Shown here: piece by piece, positions 1 through 8,171 of the stretch
Layout: the number at the start of each line of letters is the position of its first letter
How positions within the stretch are numbered: the stretch's first letter is position 1
From: Acetomicrobium sp. UBA3949
GTDB taxonomy: Bacteria > Synergistota > Synergistia > Synergistales > Acetomicrobiaceae
Assembly: GCA_002385485.1 (NCBI GenBank)
Contig: DGDP01000036.1
Coordinates: forward strand, 1,546-40,036
DNA: 38,491 nt
Direction of reading: 5' to 3'
The notes under the pieces: generated by a model
The model's input: only the letters and a program-made list of their open reading frames with translations
What the model was told of the DNA's origin: nothing
Databases searched by the model: none
Program-made: the position numbers and the translations under genes

Positions 1-593
1 ATTCCCATCTGAAATGCTTTTTTAAGCTCTCCGATCATAAAAGCCGGTATCAATACCCTGGTAGGAACGTCGTCGTGATTTTGCGGCTGAGGCAGATCAG
101 AAAGAGAGACCATCAGGGAAAGCTCCTCATCCTTTACCTGGGAGAACATGAAATCTCTTATGGGACCTATGGCTTTTGCATATGCTTCTTGTGTTGCTAT
201 TTCGCCGGCCATATATGGATTTATTGATTCGGAATATATTTTTTGCCATACAGGCGACATGGTAAAAAATGTCAAAAACAAAGCCAGGGTAACCAGCACC
301 TGGTTTGGAGGCAACTGCTGAAGGCCTATGGATTGGCGAACGAAACCCAATACCACTATAATTCTAGTGAAACTGGTGACCATTAAAACAATAGCCGGAG
401 CCAAGCTTAGTATGGTTATCAGGGCAATGATTTGTAGCGTAAGAGCAACATCGGAAGGCGAGTCCCCCGGTCTCACGTTAATGTCCAGCGCCGGGAACGG
501 TATATCGGCAGGTTGAGCCAAAGCTCCCTTTGCCAAAAGTAAAATAAAAAAAGTACAAAAAACAAAGCAATCCTCGATCTCACGGCGGTTCAC
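1..593 (-). CDS. fliP: FliP, flagellar export gate protein (partial, C-terminus off window)
   Basis: Core membrane component of the flagellar type III export gate. It starts at a GTG (593-591) that overlaps the fliO stop by four bases (GTGA), indicating translational coupling. The first 25 or so residues form a signal-peptide-like hydrophobic stretch ending in ALAQP. A membrane segment around residues 45-65 precedes the typical FliP stretch TSFTRIIVVLGFVRQ, followed by QLPPNQVLVTLALFLTFF, and later VLIPAFMIGELKKAFQMG, all characteristic of the family. About 197 codons are present. Family members are usually near 220-260 residues, so roughly the last 50 residues lie beyond base 1. It is the last visible gene of the fli operon; fliQ and fliR would be expected next, but this cannot be seen here. 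Confidence 0.95.
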   Translation of the reverse strand, partial: MNRREIEDCFVFCTFFILLLAKGALAQPADIPFPALDINVRPGDSPSDVALTLQIIALITILSLAPAIVLMVTSFTRIIVVLGFVRQSIGLQQLPPNQVLVTLALFLTFFTMSPVWQKIYSESINPYMAGEIATQEAYAKAIGPIRDFMFSQVKDEELSLMVSLSDLPQPQNHDDVPTRVLIPAFMIGELKKAFQMG

Positions 594-967
594 CTGGGTT
601 CTGATTTATGTCGGTTCCACTCTTCGATACTCCATTTTCCCAGAAGAGCTGTTCCGGACTTGCCAACAAAAAGTCCCACTACGTGATCCTTGCAACGAAT
701 TAGATATACCTTATCGTTTCCCAAGGGCAAAAACGCTACCAGCTGCAGATCATCGGACCTTTTCAACAATCCTCTCCTGGAAGCATAACGGTAAAACAAC
801 AGCGCTGCTACAGCGAGTAACGCTAAAGCCAAGACTATTTTAACTGAATAAGCAATAAATAAAAATTGGCTGTCGTTCTGGAAGGCGAATGCTATTTCGC
901 AAGATGTCCATAACAACAAAGCGAGGTATATGACAACACCTCGCTTATTCAAAAAAGTCAAAGTCAA
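590..967 (-). CDS. fliO: FliO-like flagellar export assembly protein
   Basis: Small (125 aa) membrane protein between cheY and fliP, the position of fliO (fliZ in Bacillus). The start is a TTG at 967 with a GAGGAGAGGG ribosome site about seven bases upstream; an ATG nearby is in another frame and closes quickly. There is an N-terminal hydrophobic segment (residues 10-30) that could be a signal peptide, then a second one at about 38-62 ending in RYASRRG. A cytoplasmic tail follows with the FliO pattern LQLVAFLPLGNDKVYLIRCKDHVVGLFVG. FliO helps assemble the FliP ring of the export gate. The family is poorly conserved, so identity rests on position and tail pattern together. Confidence 0.85.
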   Translation of the reverse strand: MTLTFLNKRGVVIYLALLLWTSCEIAFAFQNDSQFLFIAYSVKIVLALALLAVAALLFYRYASRRGLLKRSDDLQLVAFLPLGNDKVYLIRCKDHVVGLFVGKSGTALLGKWSIEEWNRHKSEPR

Positions 968-993
968 CCATACCCTCTCCTCAAAGGATTTTA

Positions 994-1356
994 TTATTGT
1001 GACAAGGCTTTGTTCAATGCCTCAAGCACTCTGTCCGGTTGAAAGGGTTTCACGATGAAATCCAAAGCCCCTGCCTTTATGGCCTCTATCACCAACGCCT
1101 GTTGACCCATGGCGCTAACCATCACGATCTTTGCCTTTGGATCTATCTTCTTTATCTCCTTCACCGCAGTTATTCCATCCATCTCGGGCATGGTTATGTC
1201 CATAGTAACAATATCGGGTTTCATTTCCTTATAAGCAGCTATCGCCTCAACGCCATTTGAAACTTCTCCAGCAATTTCATACCCGTTTTTAATTAAAATG
1301 TCTTTGAGCATCATGCGCATGAAAGCAGCATCATCAACTATAAGTACCTTTGGCAC
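994..1356 (-). CDS. cheY: CheY chemotaxis response regulator
   Basis: Single-domain receiver of 120 aa starting at GTG 1356 behind AAGGGGGA. All receiver residues are present: acidic pair D8/D9, phospho-acceptor D53 in TMDITMP, S81 in MVSAM, and K103 in IVKPF. Phosphorylated CheY binds the N-terminal peptides of FliM and FliY, which are encoded immediately upstream, and changes motor rotation. Its place between fliY and fliO is the same as in the Bacillus fla/che operon. No histidine kinase or receptor gene lies in this window. Confidence 0.96.
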   Translation of the reverse strand: MPKVLIVDDAAFMRMMLKDILIKNGYEIAGEVSNGVEAIAAYKEMKPDIVTMDITMPEMDGITAVKEIKKIDPKAKIVMVSAMGQQALVIEAIKAGALDFIVKPFQPDRVLEALNKALSQ

Positions 1357-1375
1357 GAAAAATCCCCCTTTATCC

Positions 1376-2476
1376 TCACCGTAATGACTTAATCCTGTCG
1401 CTGCGGTTAACTATCTCAGTAATACGAACTCCGAAATTTTCGTCGATAACTACAACTTCGCCTCGAGCTATCAGTTTACCGTTGACCAAAATGTCTACGG
1501 GGTCGCCTGCCATTTTATCCAATTCTATCACAGAACCGGGCGTTAAATTCAATATTTCGCCGATGGTTTTTACGGCTTGACCCAACCTCACGGTTACCCT
1601 AACGGGAACATCAACTATTAGATCAAAATTATGACCGTCTATATCCTGATCGGCAATTTGCTTGTCCAAGGGAACAAATTCAGCAGGCCGCACCTCGACA
1701 GCTCCGGACACTTCTTCGCCAACGACACGCCCAGGTGCTTCTCTTTCCGCTTGAGAAACTCTTGCAGACACAGGCGATTTCGTTTCTTTTGGGCCCTGTT
1801 CCGATCTTTTTTGTGGCTGCTCTCGAGGCTCCACTCTTTTTTTAATTTCATCCGCCAAAGCCTGGGCAATTTTTTGAGGCATCAAGCTCCACAGTTTCAA
1901 ATTGCCGACGTCTTTAATTTCCGCATTCAAGCTAAAAACCCATACATTTTCGCTCGAGGGAAGCAGTTCGAAGGGTAGCCATCCTTCGACTTTTAAAGAA
2001 CAGGAGGTATTTTTAATCCCAATCCTCCTACCGCCCAACAAATTGACCATCTCAGATATGGCAGCGCCAGTAATCTGGCTCAACCCCTCCTGGGCTGCGC
2101 TCAGATACAGATCGTTCATCGAGTCGGGCAATTCGACTCCGTCGCCACCCATCATAATGTCGGCTAAAAGCAGGGCTGTTCTTTCGTCCATCACAAAGGC
2201 GTGAGACCAACCTTCAAAGGCGTCATAGTCCACTACGTAAAGCAGATAGCTTGATTTTTCAAGTTCTTCTACAAAAGCCCCTTGTCCGCAAACTCGGCTT
2301 TCCTTTAGATCTATCTTTACCTCTCCGCCGGAAAGCAGTTGTAATACATTTGAAAAGGCCTGAGCATATAAAGAGGCAATTTCCTTAAGCTCTTCATCCT
2401 CGTCCTGCTTCGAGGCTCCTCCTATTCCTTTGAGAAGAGCTTCAATTTCATCCTGACTCAATAACTCATCAGCCAT
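1376..2476 (-). CDS. fliY: FliY/FliN-type flagellar switch protein with CheC-like domain
   Basis: Component of the motor C-ring. At 366 aa it is far longer than a plain FliN and has the three-part FliY layout: an N-terminal CheY-binding peptide LSQDEIEALLKG (residues 6-17), a CheC-like domain (about 30-210), a charged linker rich in E, P and R (about 215-270), and a C-terminal SpoA/FliN domain (about 285-360). In family members the middle domain dephosphorylates CheY-P. Here the candidate active helix reads SAAQEGLSQ near residue 130, with Ser where an Asn is usual, so this site may be weak or inactive. The ATG overlaps the fliM stop by eight bases. Confidence 0.93.
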   Translation of the reverse strand: MADELLSQDEIEALLKGIGGASKQDEDEELKEIASLYAQAFSNVLQLLSGGEVKIDLKESRVCGQGAFVEELEKSSYLLYVVDYDAFEGWSHAFVMDERTALLLADIMMGGDGVELPDSMNDLYLSAAQEGLSQITGAAISEMVNLLGGRRIGIKNTSCSLKVEGWLPFELLPSSENVWVFSLNAEIKDVGNLKLWSLMPQKIAQALADEIKKRVEPREQPQKRSEQGPKETKSPVSARVSQAEREAPGRVVGEEVSGAVEVRPAEFVPLDKQIADQDIDGHNFDLIVDVPVRVTVRLGQAVKTIGEILNLTPGSVIELDKMAGDPVDILVNGKLIARGEVVVIDENFGVRITEIVNRSDRIKSLR

Positions 2477-3497
2477 AAATCAATTCCTCCTCGGGCTGGA
2501 GCCCGACATCACCCTTCTCCGAAATGAAGGTTTTGATTATCTTAACCGAGTATTTTTTATTATAAATTCCGGCTTGGCCCAAAAATTTGACCCTTTCCCC
2601 AACTCTGACTTTTGCCGGTTCCGAATAAGTTTCTTCAAGCTTAATAACATCACCAACACGAAGTTTCAAAATATCTTTTAGCATTACATCAGCATGTCCT
2701 ATTTCTACAGTTACTGACACTTTTACTTCGGACAATCTCTCTATGATTCGCTCTTGAGAAGCACCATCTTCTCGACTGCCCGTAGAAACAAACCATCGTT
2801 GAGAGCTAAGCTGATCTATAACTGGTTCTATAGCAAAATAGGGTATACAGATGTTTATGAAGCCGTCAACATCACCAATTTTCACTTGAAGCGTAATGAC
2901 CACAACAACGTCTGACGCAGGACAAATTTGGGCGAAATAGGGGTTGCTTTCCATATTCTGTATCCTAAACCTGAGATCGATGATCGTAGCCCAGCTTTCC
3001 TCGAGAAGTTCCAACATTCTCATTACGACCCGCTCCGTAACGGTCCTTTCTATATCCGTAAGTTCCCTTGCCTTATAGGTAGTTTTGCCAACTCCTCCCA
3101 ACATTCTGTCTATAATGGCAAAGACAAGTCGGGGGTTTATTTCCAACAGTGCATTGCTGCTTAAGGGATACATTTCCATGACGACTATTACAGTAGGTTG
3201 AACTAGCGATTTTATAAATTCGTCGTACGAAAGCTGTTCTACTGAGGCAACCTCCACGGAAACCATGGTTCTCACAAAAGAGGAAAATGCCGTTGTCAAT
3301 TGGCGAGAAAAAAACTCATGTATCATCTGAATAGCCCGCAACTGATCTTTATTGAACTTATCGGGGCGCTTGAAATCATAAACCTTTACAGCTCTCTCTT
3401 TCTCTTCTTTGGTTAACGCCGCAATATCTACGCTTCCGCTAGAAAGAGCCTTTAAGAGTGCATCAATCTCTCTCTGAGAGAGAACTTCTGGCACCAA
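2469..3497 (-). CDS. fliM: FliM flagellar motor switch protein
   Basis: C-ring protein linking CheY-P to FliG. The 342 residues give the expected family length. An N-terminal CheY-binding motif LSQREIDALLKAL (about 6-18) is followed by the FliM middle domain starting at YDFKRPDKFNKDQLRAIQMIHEFF-type sequence (about 40-63), and a C-terminal SpoA domain (about 255-325). Adjacent TTG (3497) and GTG (3494) codons follow a GGTGGTGA ribosome site; either could be the start. The end overlaps the fliY start by eight bases, suggesting coupled translation of two partners that sit together in the C-ring. Confidence 0.96.
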   Translation of the reverse strand: MVPEVLSQREIDALLKALSSGSVDIAALTKEEKERAVKVYDFKRPDKFNKDQLRAIQMIHEFFSRQLTTAFSSFVRTMVSVEVASVEQLSYDEFIKSLVQPTVIVVMEMYPLSSNALLEINPRLVFAIIDRMLGGVGKTTYKARELTDIERTVTERVVMRMLELLEESWATIIDLRFRIQNMESNPYFAQICPASDVVVVITLQVKIGDVDGFINICIPYFAIEPVIDQLSSQRWFVSTGSREDGASQERIIERLSEVKVSVTVEIGHADVMLKDILKLRVGDVIKLEETYSEPAKVRVGERVKFLGQAGIYNKKYSVKIIKTFISEKGDVGLQPEEELIYG

Positions 3498-3513
3498 TAC
3501 ATTTCACCACCAA

Positions 3514-3969
3514 TTATTGAAGTATAAACTCTTGAAAAAGTACATTCCTCACGGGCATTTTGTCTTTGAGAGCAGGCAAAACCGTATTCAGACGTTTTGC
3601 TATATCCTGAGCTAATGCCAAAATGCCGTCTGCGGTACGAAGGTCGTCGTAATACCTATTTTTACAGGTCAATATGATTTCGTTTTTTATCCTGCTTATC
3701 CAGCCCTGCTCCGAAATCGTAGTTACGAAAGTCGGATCTGATAATTCCAATACCAAATTAAAACGCACTATATGAGGATCTTTATCTGCTAAATTTACCG
3801 TAAAGTCACCGAGTGGCAACATGGCTCCCGGTTTCGCAATTTCCTTATAGCTCCCATCAAGGGGCTGCGGTTTCCCGAAAAATTTATTGCCCAAAATAAT
3901 ACCGCCGCCAACCCCAAGGACAAGACAAACTAATCCTATTATTATAATAATTAAAAACCGCTTCATCAT
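3514..3969 (-). CDS. fliL: FliL, stator-associated membrane protein
   Basis: 151 aa protein with one N-terminal membrane segment (about residues 5-27, very rich in Ile, Leu and Gly) and an extracytoplasmic domain with the FliL pattern LGDFTVNLADKDPHIVRFNLVLEL (about 52-75) and a C-terminal VRNVLFQEFILQ. FliL surrounds and supports the stator units. Two consecutive ATG codons (3969 and 3966) are possible starts. It lies between motB and fliM, as in many Gram-positive and Thermotoga-type operons. Confidence 0.93.
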   Translation of the reverse strand: MMKRFLIIIIIGLVCLVLGVGGGIILGNKFFGKPQPLDGSYKEIAKPGAMLPLGDFTVNLADKDPHIVRFNLVLELSDPTFVTTISEQGWISRIKNEIILTCKNRYYDDLRTADGILALAQDIAKRLNTVLPALKDKMPVRNVLFQEFILQ

Positions 3970-4002
3970 AATTATATGATACCTCGCAATTGATTAAAAG
4001 AT

Positions 4003-4722
4003 TCAGCCTCTGAAATCATTCAAAATCACTATATCTACTCGCCTGTTAATACGCCGATGCTCCTCCGTATCGTTTGGCACTAACGGCCTGGACTGACCAT
4101 ACCCCACTATCCTCAACCTTTTGGGATCAATGCCAGCTTCTACAAGATAGGATCCGACGACAGCCGCCCTCATGGACGATAAACCCCAATTATCCCTGTA
4201 CGGACCTCTGTTGAGAGGAACATTATCCGTATGTCCTTCCACCGATATCTGGTTCGGAAGATCTTTAATGATTTGAGCGATCTTGTATATCAAACGCCTG
4301 GCAGGTGGTATAAGTTCTACGCTCCCGCTTTGAAACAAAAGTCCGTCTATTATCGAAATTACGATTCCCCTTTCTTCTACCCTTACTGTAACTTCATTCA
4401 TTAGATTTTCTGACTCGAGCAATTGCACCATCATTTCGTGTACTTTCTTCACCTGTTCTGCGTTCAGGGTCATTTCCTGCCCCGGACCTGTAAGCTGTGC
4501 CCCCTGCATCGTCTCCTCGCCAGGTATCGTCGTAACACCCCCCGGAAGAACACCTATGGCATCCTGGAAAGAATATATCATCTTTTGAAACTTCTGGACA
4601 TCTATAGTAGAAAACGAGTACAAAAAGACGAAGAAGGTCAGAAGTAAGGTCACCATATCCCCATAGGTCGTTAGCCAATTGCCCCTCAATTGTGGCAAAT
4701 CCTTCCTTCTCTTGCGAGCCAT
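4003..4722 (-). CDS. motB: MotB flagellar stator protein
   Basis: 239 aa. A short cytoplasmic N-terminus is followed by the single membrane helix (about 18-38). The helix carries the ion-channel aspartate D22 in the motif TTYGDMVTLLLTFFV. The C-terminal OmpA-like peptidoglycan-binding domain (about 125-235) shows ISVEGHTDNVPL and a late NRRVDIVI. MotB anchors the stator to the wall and, with MotA, conducts H+ or Na+. The coupling ion cannot be decided from this sequence alone. motA lies 22 bases upstream. Confidence 0.96.
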   Translation of the reverse strand: MARKRRKDLPQLRGNWLTTYGDMVTLLLTFFVFLYSFSTIDVQKFQKMIYSFQDAIGVLPGGVTTIPGEETMQGAQLTGPGQEMTLNAEQVKKVHEMMVQLLESENLMNEVTVRVEERGIVISIIDGLLFQSGSVELIPPARRLIYKIAQIIKDLPNQISVEGHTDNVPLNRGPYRDNWGLSSMRAAVVGSYLVEAGIDPKRLRIVGYGQSRPLVPNDTEEHRRINRRVDIVILNDFRG

Positions 4723-4744
4723 TTAAAACAACACCTTGTCTTTA

Positions 4745-5521
4745 TTATGATTCTTCCTTTTCCTCGAATGCGACTCTAAACTTGGGCGGCAAAAAGACCT
4801 TCAATCTCTCTTCGACCAGTCTCGGGTTCTCTCCGGCCTGTATTGCCAATATCCCCTCCACCACCATTTCCCTCGTCATGACCTCCTCTTGAGTTCTGAC
4901 GGTCAGCTTTCGGGCGATGGGAATACCAAAAATATTGGCCATCATAGAACCATAAAAGGTGGTGATCAATGCCACGGCCATCCCCGGCCCCAGAGCGTCA
5001 GGGTCGTCGAGGTGCCCCAGCATTTGTATCAAACCTATCAAGGTTCCAAGCATTCCGAAGGCGGGAGCCAGCTCCGCAAAGGTGTCGAACATGAATTTGT
5101 TGCCCGCATGCCTTTCCTCGAGAAGCCCAATTTCGGTATCGAGTATGGATTTGACCAGCTCAGGATCGGTGCCATCTACGACCAGCTGTATAGATTTTCT
5201 CATAAATGGGTCGTCCAGCTGTTCTGCATCGTCTTCGAGCGATAGAAGCCCTTCGCGCCTTGCCTTTTCCGCAAAACTCACCATAGTTTGGACTATAGAT
5301 ATCAGCTCGGGGCTTTCGGAAAAAAAAGCCTTCTTCAGAATTTGACCCAAAGACAAGACGCGCTTCCAGGGGTTAGAAAGAATTGTCCCTCCCAAAGCAC
5401 CTCCAACGACTATCAAAAGCGACGGCAGGTTGATAAAGGCTCCGGCATCACCGCCGGCAACTATTCCTCCTGCTACCATGATGCAGGCCAAGACGATCCC
5501 GATAAAACTAGCAAGATCCAC
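4745..5521 (-). CDS. motA: MotA flagellar stator protein
   Basis: 258 aa, four membrane segments: about 3-23, 30-50, 150-172 and 182-202. A large cytoplasmic loop carries conserved acidic and basic residues (DDAEQLDDPFMRKSIQLVVDG-like region). AELAPAFGMLGTLIGLIQML, with its conserved Pro and Gly residues, is diagnostic of MotA/TolQ/ExbB-type channels. Start is GTG 5521, which lies inside the end of flbD (14-base overlap). It forms the torque-generating stator with MotB and acts on FliG. Confidence 0.96.
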   Translation of the reverse strand: MDLASFIGIVLACIMVAGGIVAGGDAGAFINLPSLLIVVGGALGGTILSNPWKRVLSLGQILKKAFFSESPELISIVQTMVSFAEKARREGLLSLEDDAEQLDDPFMRKSIQLVVDGTDPELVKSILDTEIGLLEERHAGNKFMFDTFAELAPAFGMLGTLIGLIQMLGHLDDPDALGPGMAVALITTFYGSMMANIFGIPIARKLTVRTQEEVMTREMVVEGILAIQAGENPRLVEERLKVFLPPKFRVAFEEKEES

Positions 5522-5744
5522 TGCCAGACCCTCCGATTTCCTCCTTAAAAGTAAAGGTGCAGTCCTTCCCTATTCTCCGTTTATAGTTTAATACCGATTC
5601 AATTATCTTTTCGGCAGACTCCTCGACCACATATCTGTGTCCATTAACGAGAGTGATTACGGTATCGGGCGTGGTTTCGATAGTTTCTATCAAATCGGCA
5701 TTTATGACAAATTTCGCACCCCTGAGACGAGTAACTTCAATCAT
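5508..5744 (-). CDS. flbD: FlbD/SwrD-family small flagellar protein
   Basis: 78 aa protein starting MIEVTRLRG, with the family pattern NADLIETIETTPDTVITLVNG (about 15-35) followed by a KII.S..NYKR region. This family (FlbD, called SwrD in Bacillus subtilis) is encoded between flgE and motA or fliL. In Bacillus it is reported to increase flagellar power, probably by acting on the stator. The immediate fusion with motA by a 14-base overlap fits a stator role here. Confidence 0.9.
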   Translation of the reverse strand: MIEVTRLRGAKFVINADLIETIETTPDTVITLVNGHRYVVEESAEKIIESVLNYKRRIGKDCTFTFKEEIGGSGSGSC

Positions 5745-5770
5745 ATCTCATTACACCTTTCGGGTAAAGG

Positions 5771-7672
5771 TTAACGCTTTAGATTAATTAATTCGTCTAA
5801 AACTTGATCGCTTGTAGTAATTACCCTGGCATTGGCTTGAAATCCCCTTTGTGCAATGATCAATCTCGAAAACTCCTCTGCCAGATCTACGTTTGCCATC
5901 TCAAGGTTGCCTCCGGCCAAGGAGCCCGCTCCACCCTCTTTGGGCGTAACTACTTGAGGCAAGCCCGAATTGGCGGTAGGGATAAAAGCTGTCATACCTA
6001 TTTTCTCAAGGCCGCTGGGATTTGAAAAAAGCGCCAAGGATAACGAGTAAAGAGCGCTGTTTCTGCCGTTGCTGTAAATGCCCATGACGGTCCCGTCCGA
6101 GGCTATCGAAAAGTCCTGCAATACGCCCATCTGATAGCCATCTTGATAGTATGCCTTCGTCGTAAAACTCGAACCGAATTGAGTCACGCCGTCTATAGGG
6201 CTCTTCCCAAAGGATTCGCCGGAGAAATCCAGCTTTATCGACGCATCTTCAGCCCCGAGGGAAGAAAATCCGATGTTCACGGTGGCCGTTCCTCCGCTTT
6301 TCAGCTTACCGTCGGAACCAAATTCGATAACGCCGGTATTGTTCGAAAGCGCTATCCCCGACTCGGTGGGAAGCCATGCCCTCCAGCGCCACTCATTGGC
6401 GCCTATCTTTTCAAAGGAGACTTCAACAGTATGGGGATTGCCCATAGAATCGTAAATGTCAATCTTGGTGGAGTGAACGGAAGAGGTGCGCTGATTTAAG
6501 GTAGCAGCGACTTCATATGTAGAGCCATCATTGCTCGCGGAAACGGAAAGGCCCTTCCCGTCTTCGGTGGAATTTAATCTAAGAACAACGTTTCCCGCAA
6601 GTCCTGATATATCTATGCCACCCGTAGGTACTGCAAAGGTGCCGTCGGCATTGATCGGCACAACTGCTTGAAAGGACGTCCAGGGTGGGGTACCGTCTTG
6701 TTGTCCCCACAGCCTCATGACCATATTGCCGTCTCCGCTGTCGGTGAACTCCACCAAATAGGGCCTTGTTTGATTGTCGTCGCCCTCAAAATTAACGATC
6801 TGATAATCCATAATGCCGGATATCTGCTGCTTCCAAACAATATTTCCCGAATCCTTCAACTGAAGCTCGCCGGTTTCGTCATCGAAGTGTAATGTATAAC
6901 TATCGCTACCAATGGTAACTGATACATCGCTCAATTCTGGCAATCCGGTATTTTGATTTATTCCCGCCAAGCTCATGGAATAGGATGACCCGCCTATGGA
7001 TACATTAAGGAGGTTGTTGGCGCTGCCTTCAGAAATGGCCAAAGTGTAGTTATTGCCCCCTATGGCGACAGTTGTCGAGAAGTTTGGATTTGTTATCCCC
7101 ATGGGAAGATAGGTGTCAACCCTGCTGTCAAGATTACACTGCAAGCCCAAGACTTCCGTTCCCTTGGCACTCAACTTCTGTCCTACCGGAATGTTCAAAG
7201 TCACCAACTGGGTCCCACGAACATATTGAGTGGGATTTTGGGGATCGGCCGACATCTTATAACCCATCAGAGTATAACCCGTACCAGACTGGACTATATT
7301 GCCGTTTCCATCGAGCACGAAATTACCGGCTCTGGAGTATACGTTTTGAGCACCGTCGTTTAATACGTAATATCCGTCGCCCTGAATGGCAACATCTGTA
7401 CGGTTACCTGTATATTGCAAGGGGCCTTGGGAGTGTATCGTCTCCACTGCAGCCACGGTCGTCCCCAACCCAATCTGCATAGGGTTTACGCCTCCAATGT
7501 TCTCTCGTGGCGCCGTAGCGCCCTTGCTCGTCTCGTATAACAAGTCCTGAAATGTAACAGTCGACTTTTTGAAACCCGTTGTATTGACGTTGGCTATATT
7601 GTTCCCCACCACGTCAAGCATCGTTTGATGACTTCTAATACCGCTTACGCCGGACGTTAAAGACCTAAGCAT
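5771..7672 (-). CDS. flgE: FlgE flagellar hook protein (large form)
   Basis: 633 aa rod/hook/filament-axis protein. The N-terminus MLRSLTSGVSGIRSHQTMLD leads into VVGNNIANVNTTGFKKS, the Flg_bb_rod motif. The C-terminal coiled segment ANVDLAEEFSRLIIAQRGFQ (about 593-612) ends in a canonical hook tail. The middle is larger than in a typical 260-450 aa hook protein. It contains three short related strands of the form IGxxxYxLxx at about residues 204-213, 226-235 and 254-263, which look like an internally repeated beta motif in the exposed hook domain. The gene lies downstream of flgD (the hook cap) and upstream of flbD. Length could vary with strain because the middle is surface exposed. Confidence 0.95.
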   Translation of the reverse strand: MLRSLTSGVSGIRSHQTMLDVVGNNIANVNTTGFKKSTVTFQDLLYETSKGATAPRENIGGVNPMQIGLGTTVAAVETIHSQGPLQYTGNRTDVAIQGDGYYVLNDGAQNVYSRAGNFVLDGNGNIVQSGTGYTLMGYKMSADPQNPTQYVRGTQLVTLNIPVGQKLSAKGTEVLGLQCNLDSRVDTYLPMGITNPNFSTTVAIGGNNYTLAISEGSANNLLNVSIGGSSYSMSLAGINQNTGLPELSDVSVTIGSDSYTLHFDDETGELQLKDSGNIVWKQQISGIMDYQIVNFEGDDNQTRPYLVEFTDSGDGNMVMRLWGQQDGTPPWTSFQAVVPINADGTFAVPTGGIDISGLAGNVVLRLNSTEDGKGLSVSASNDGSTYEVAATLNQRTSSVHSTKIDIYDSMGNPHTVEVSFEKIGANEWRWRAWLPTESGIALSNNTGVIEFGSDGKLKSGGTATVNIGFSSLGAEDASIKLDFSGESFGKSPIDGVTQFGSSFTTKAYYQDGYQMGVLQDFSIASDGTVMGIYSNGRNSALYSLSLALFSNPSGLEKIGMTAFIPTANSGLPQVVTPKEGGAGSLAGGNLEMANVDLAEEFSRLIIAQRGFQANARVITTSDQVLDELINLKR

Positions 7673-7727
7673 TGCAATCCCTCCGATTTAGAGTATGAAA
7701 TTAATGGCAGACAATCCCTTGCCCTTT

Positions 7728-8156
7728 TTACCCGCCATCCGTGGAGGGCGTCGTAACCGCCTTTATTTCGTCTAAAAGTATGTATTTGCCGTTTTCTAAC
7801 TCAAGATAAACCTCCCCGTCCTCGAATAGGGCGGAACGAACGGAGGATTGTTGATATAACCCCGTGTTATCGTCGTAATAGATCACTTCTTTACCAATAT
7901 AACTTTGGGCGTTAAGCTTTGTTACGGAGAGCAAGCTTTCCACGCCCTTCGCTACATTCGTCATCTGCTCCAACGTGGAAAATTGTGCCATTTGAGCTAT
8001 GAACTCCGTATCGCTAACGGGCTCCAAAGGATCCTGATGAGTCAGCTGCGTTATCAATAACTTCAAGAAGTCATCTTTGCCCAGCTCATTTTTGATCTCC
8101 CTTTTTCCTTCGCTATAGTAACTTTGGTTAACGGAGGAAACCTGATTTACGGCCAT
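7728..8156 (-). CDS. flgD: FlgD hook-capping protein (short form)
   Basis: 142 aa. Contains the FlgD N-terminal motif KDDFLKLLITQLTHQDPLEP (about 26-45), then TEFIAQMAQFSTLEQM, both very characteristic. The remainder is a short beta segment (IGKEVIYYDDN..., about 83-135). The longer Ig/tudor-like C-terminal half of enterobacterial FlgD is absent, as in the short Bacillus form. FlgD caps the growing hook and is needed for FlgE polymerisation. It lies 15 bases downstream of fliK and 55 bases upstream of flgE. Confidence 0.94.
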   Translation of the reverse strand: MAVNQVSSVNQSYYSEGKREIKNELGKDDFLKLLITQLTHQDPLEPVSDTEFIAQMAQFSTLEQMTNVAKGVESLLSVTKLNAQSYIGKEVIYYDDNTGLYQQSSVRSALFEDGEVYLELENGKYILLDEIKAVTTPSTDGG

Positions 8157-8171
8157 ATTCTCACCCCTCCT

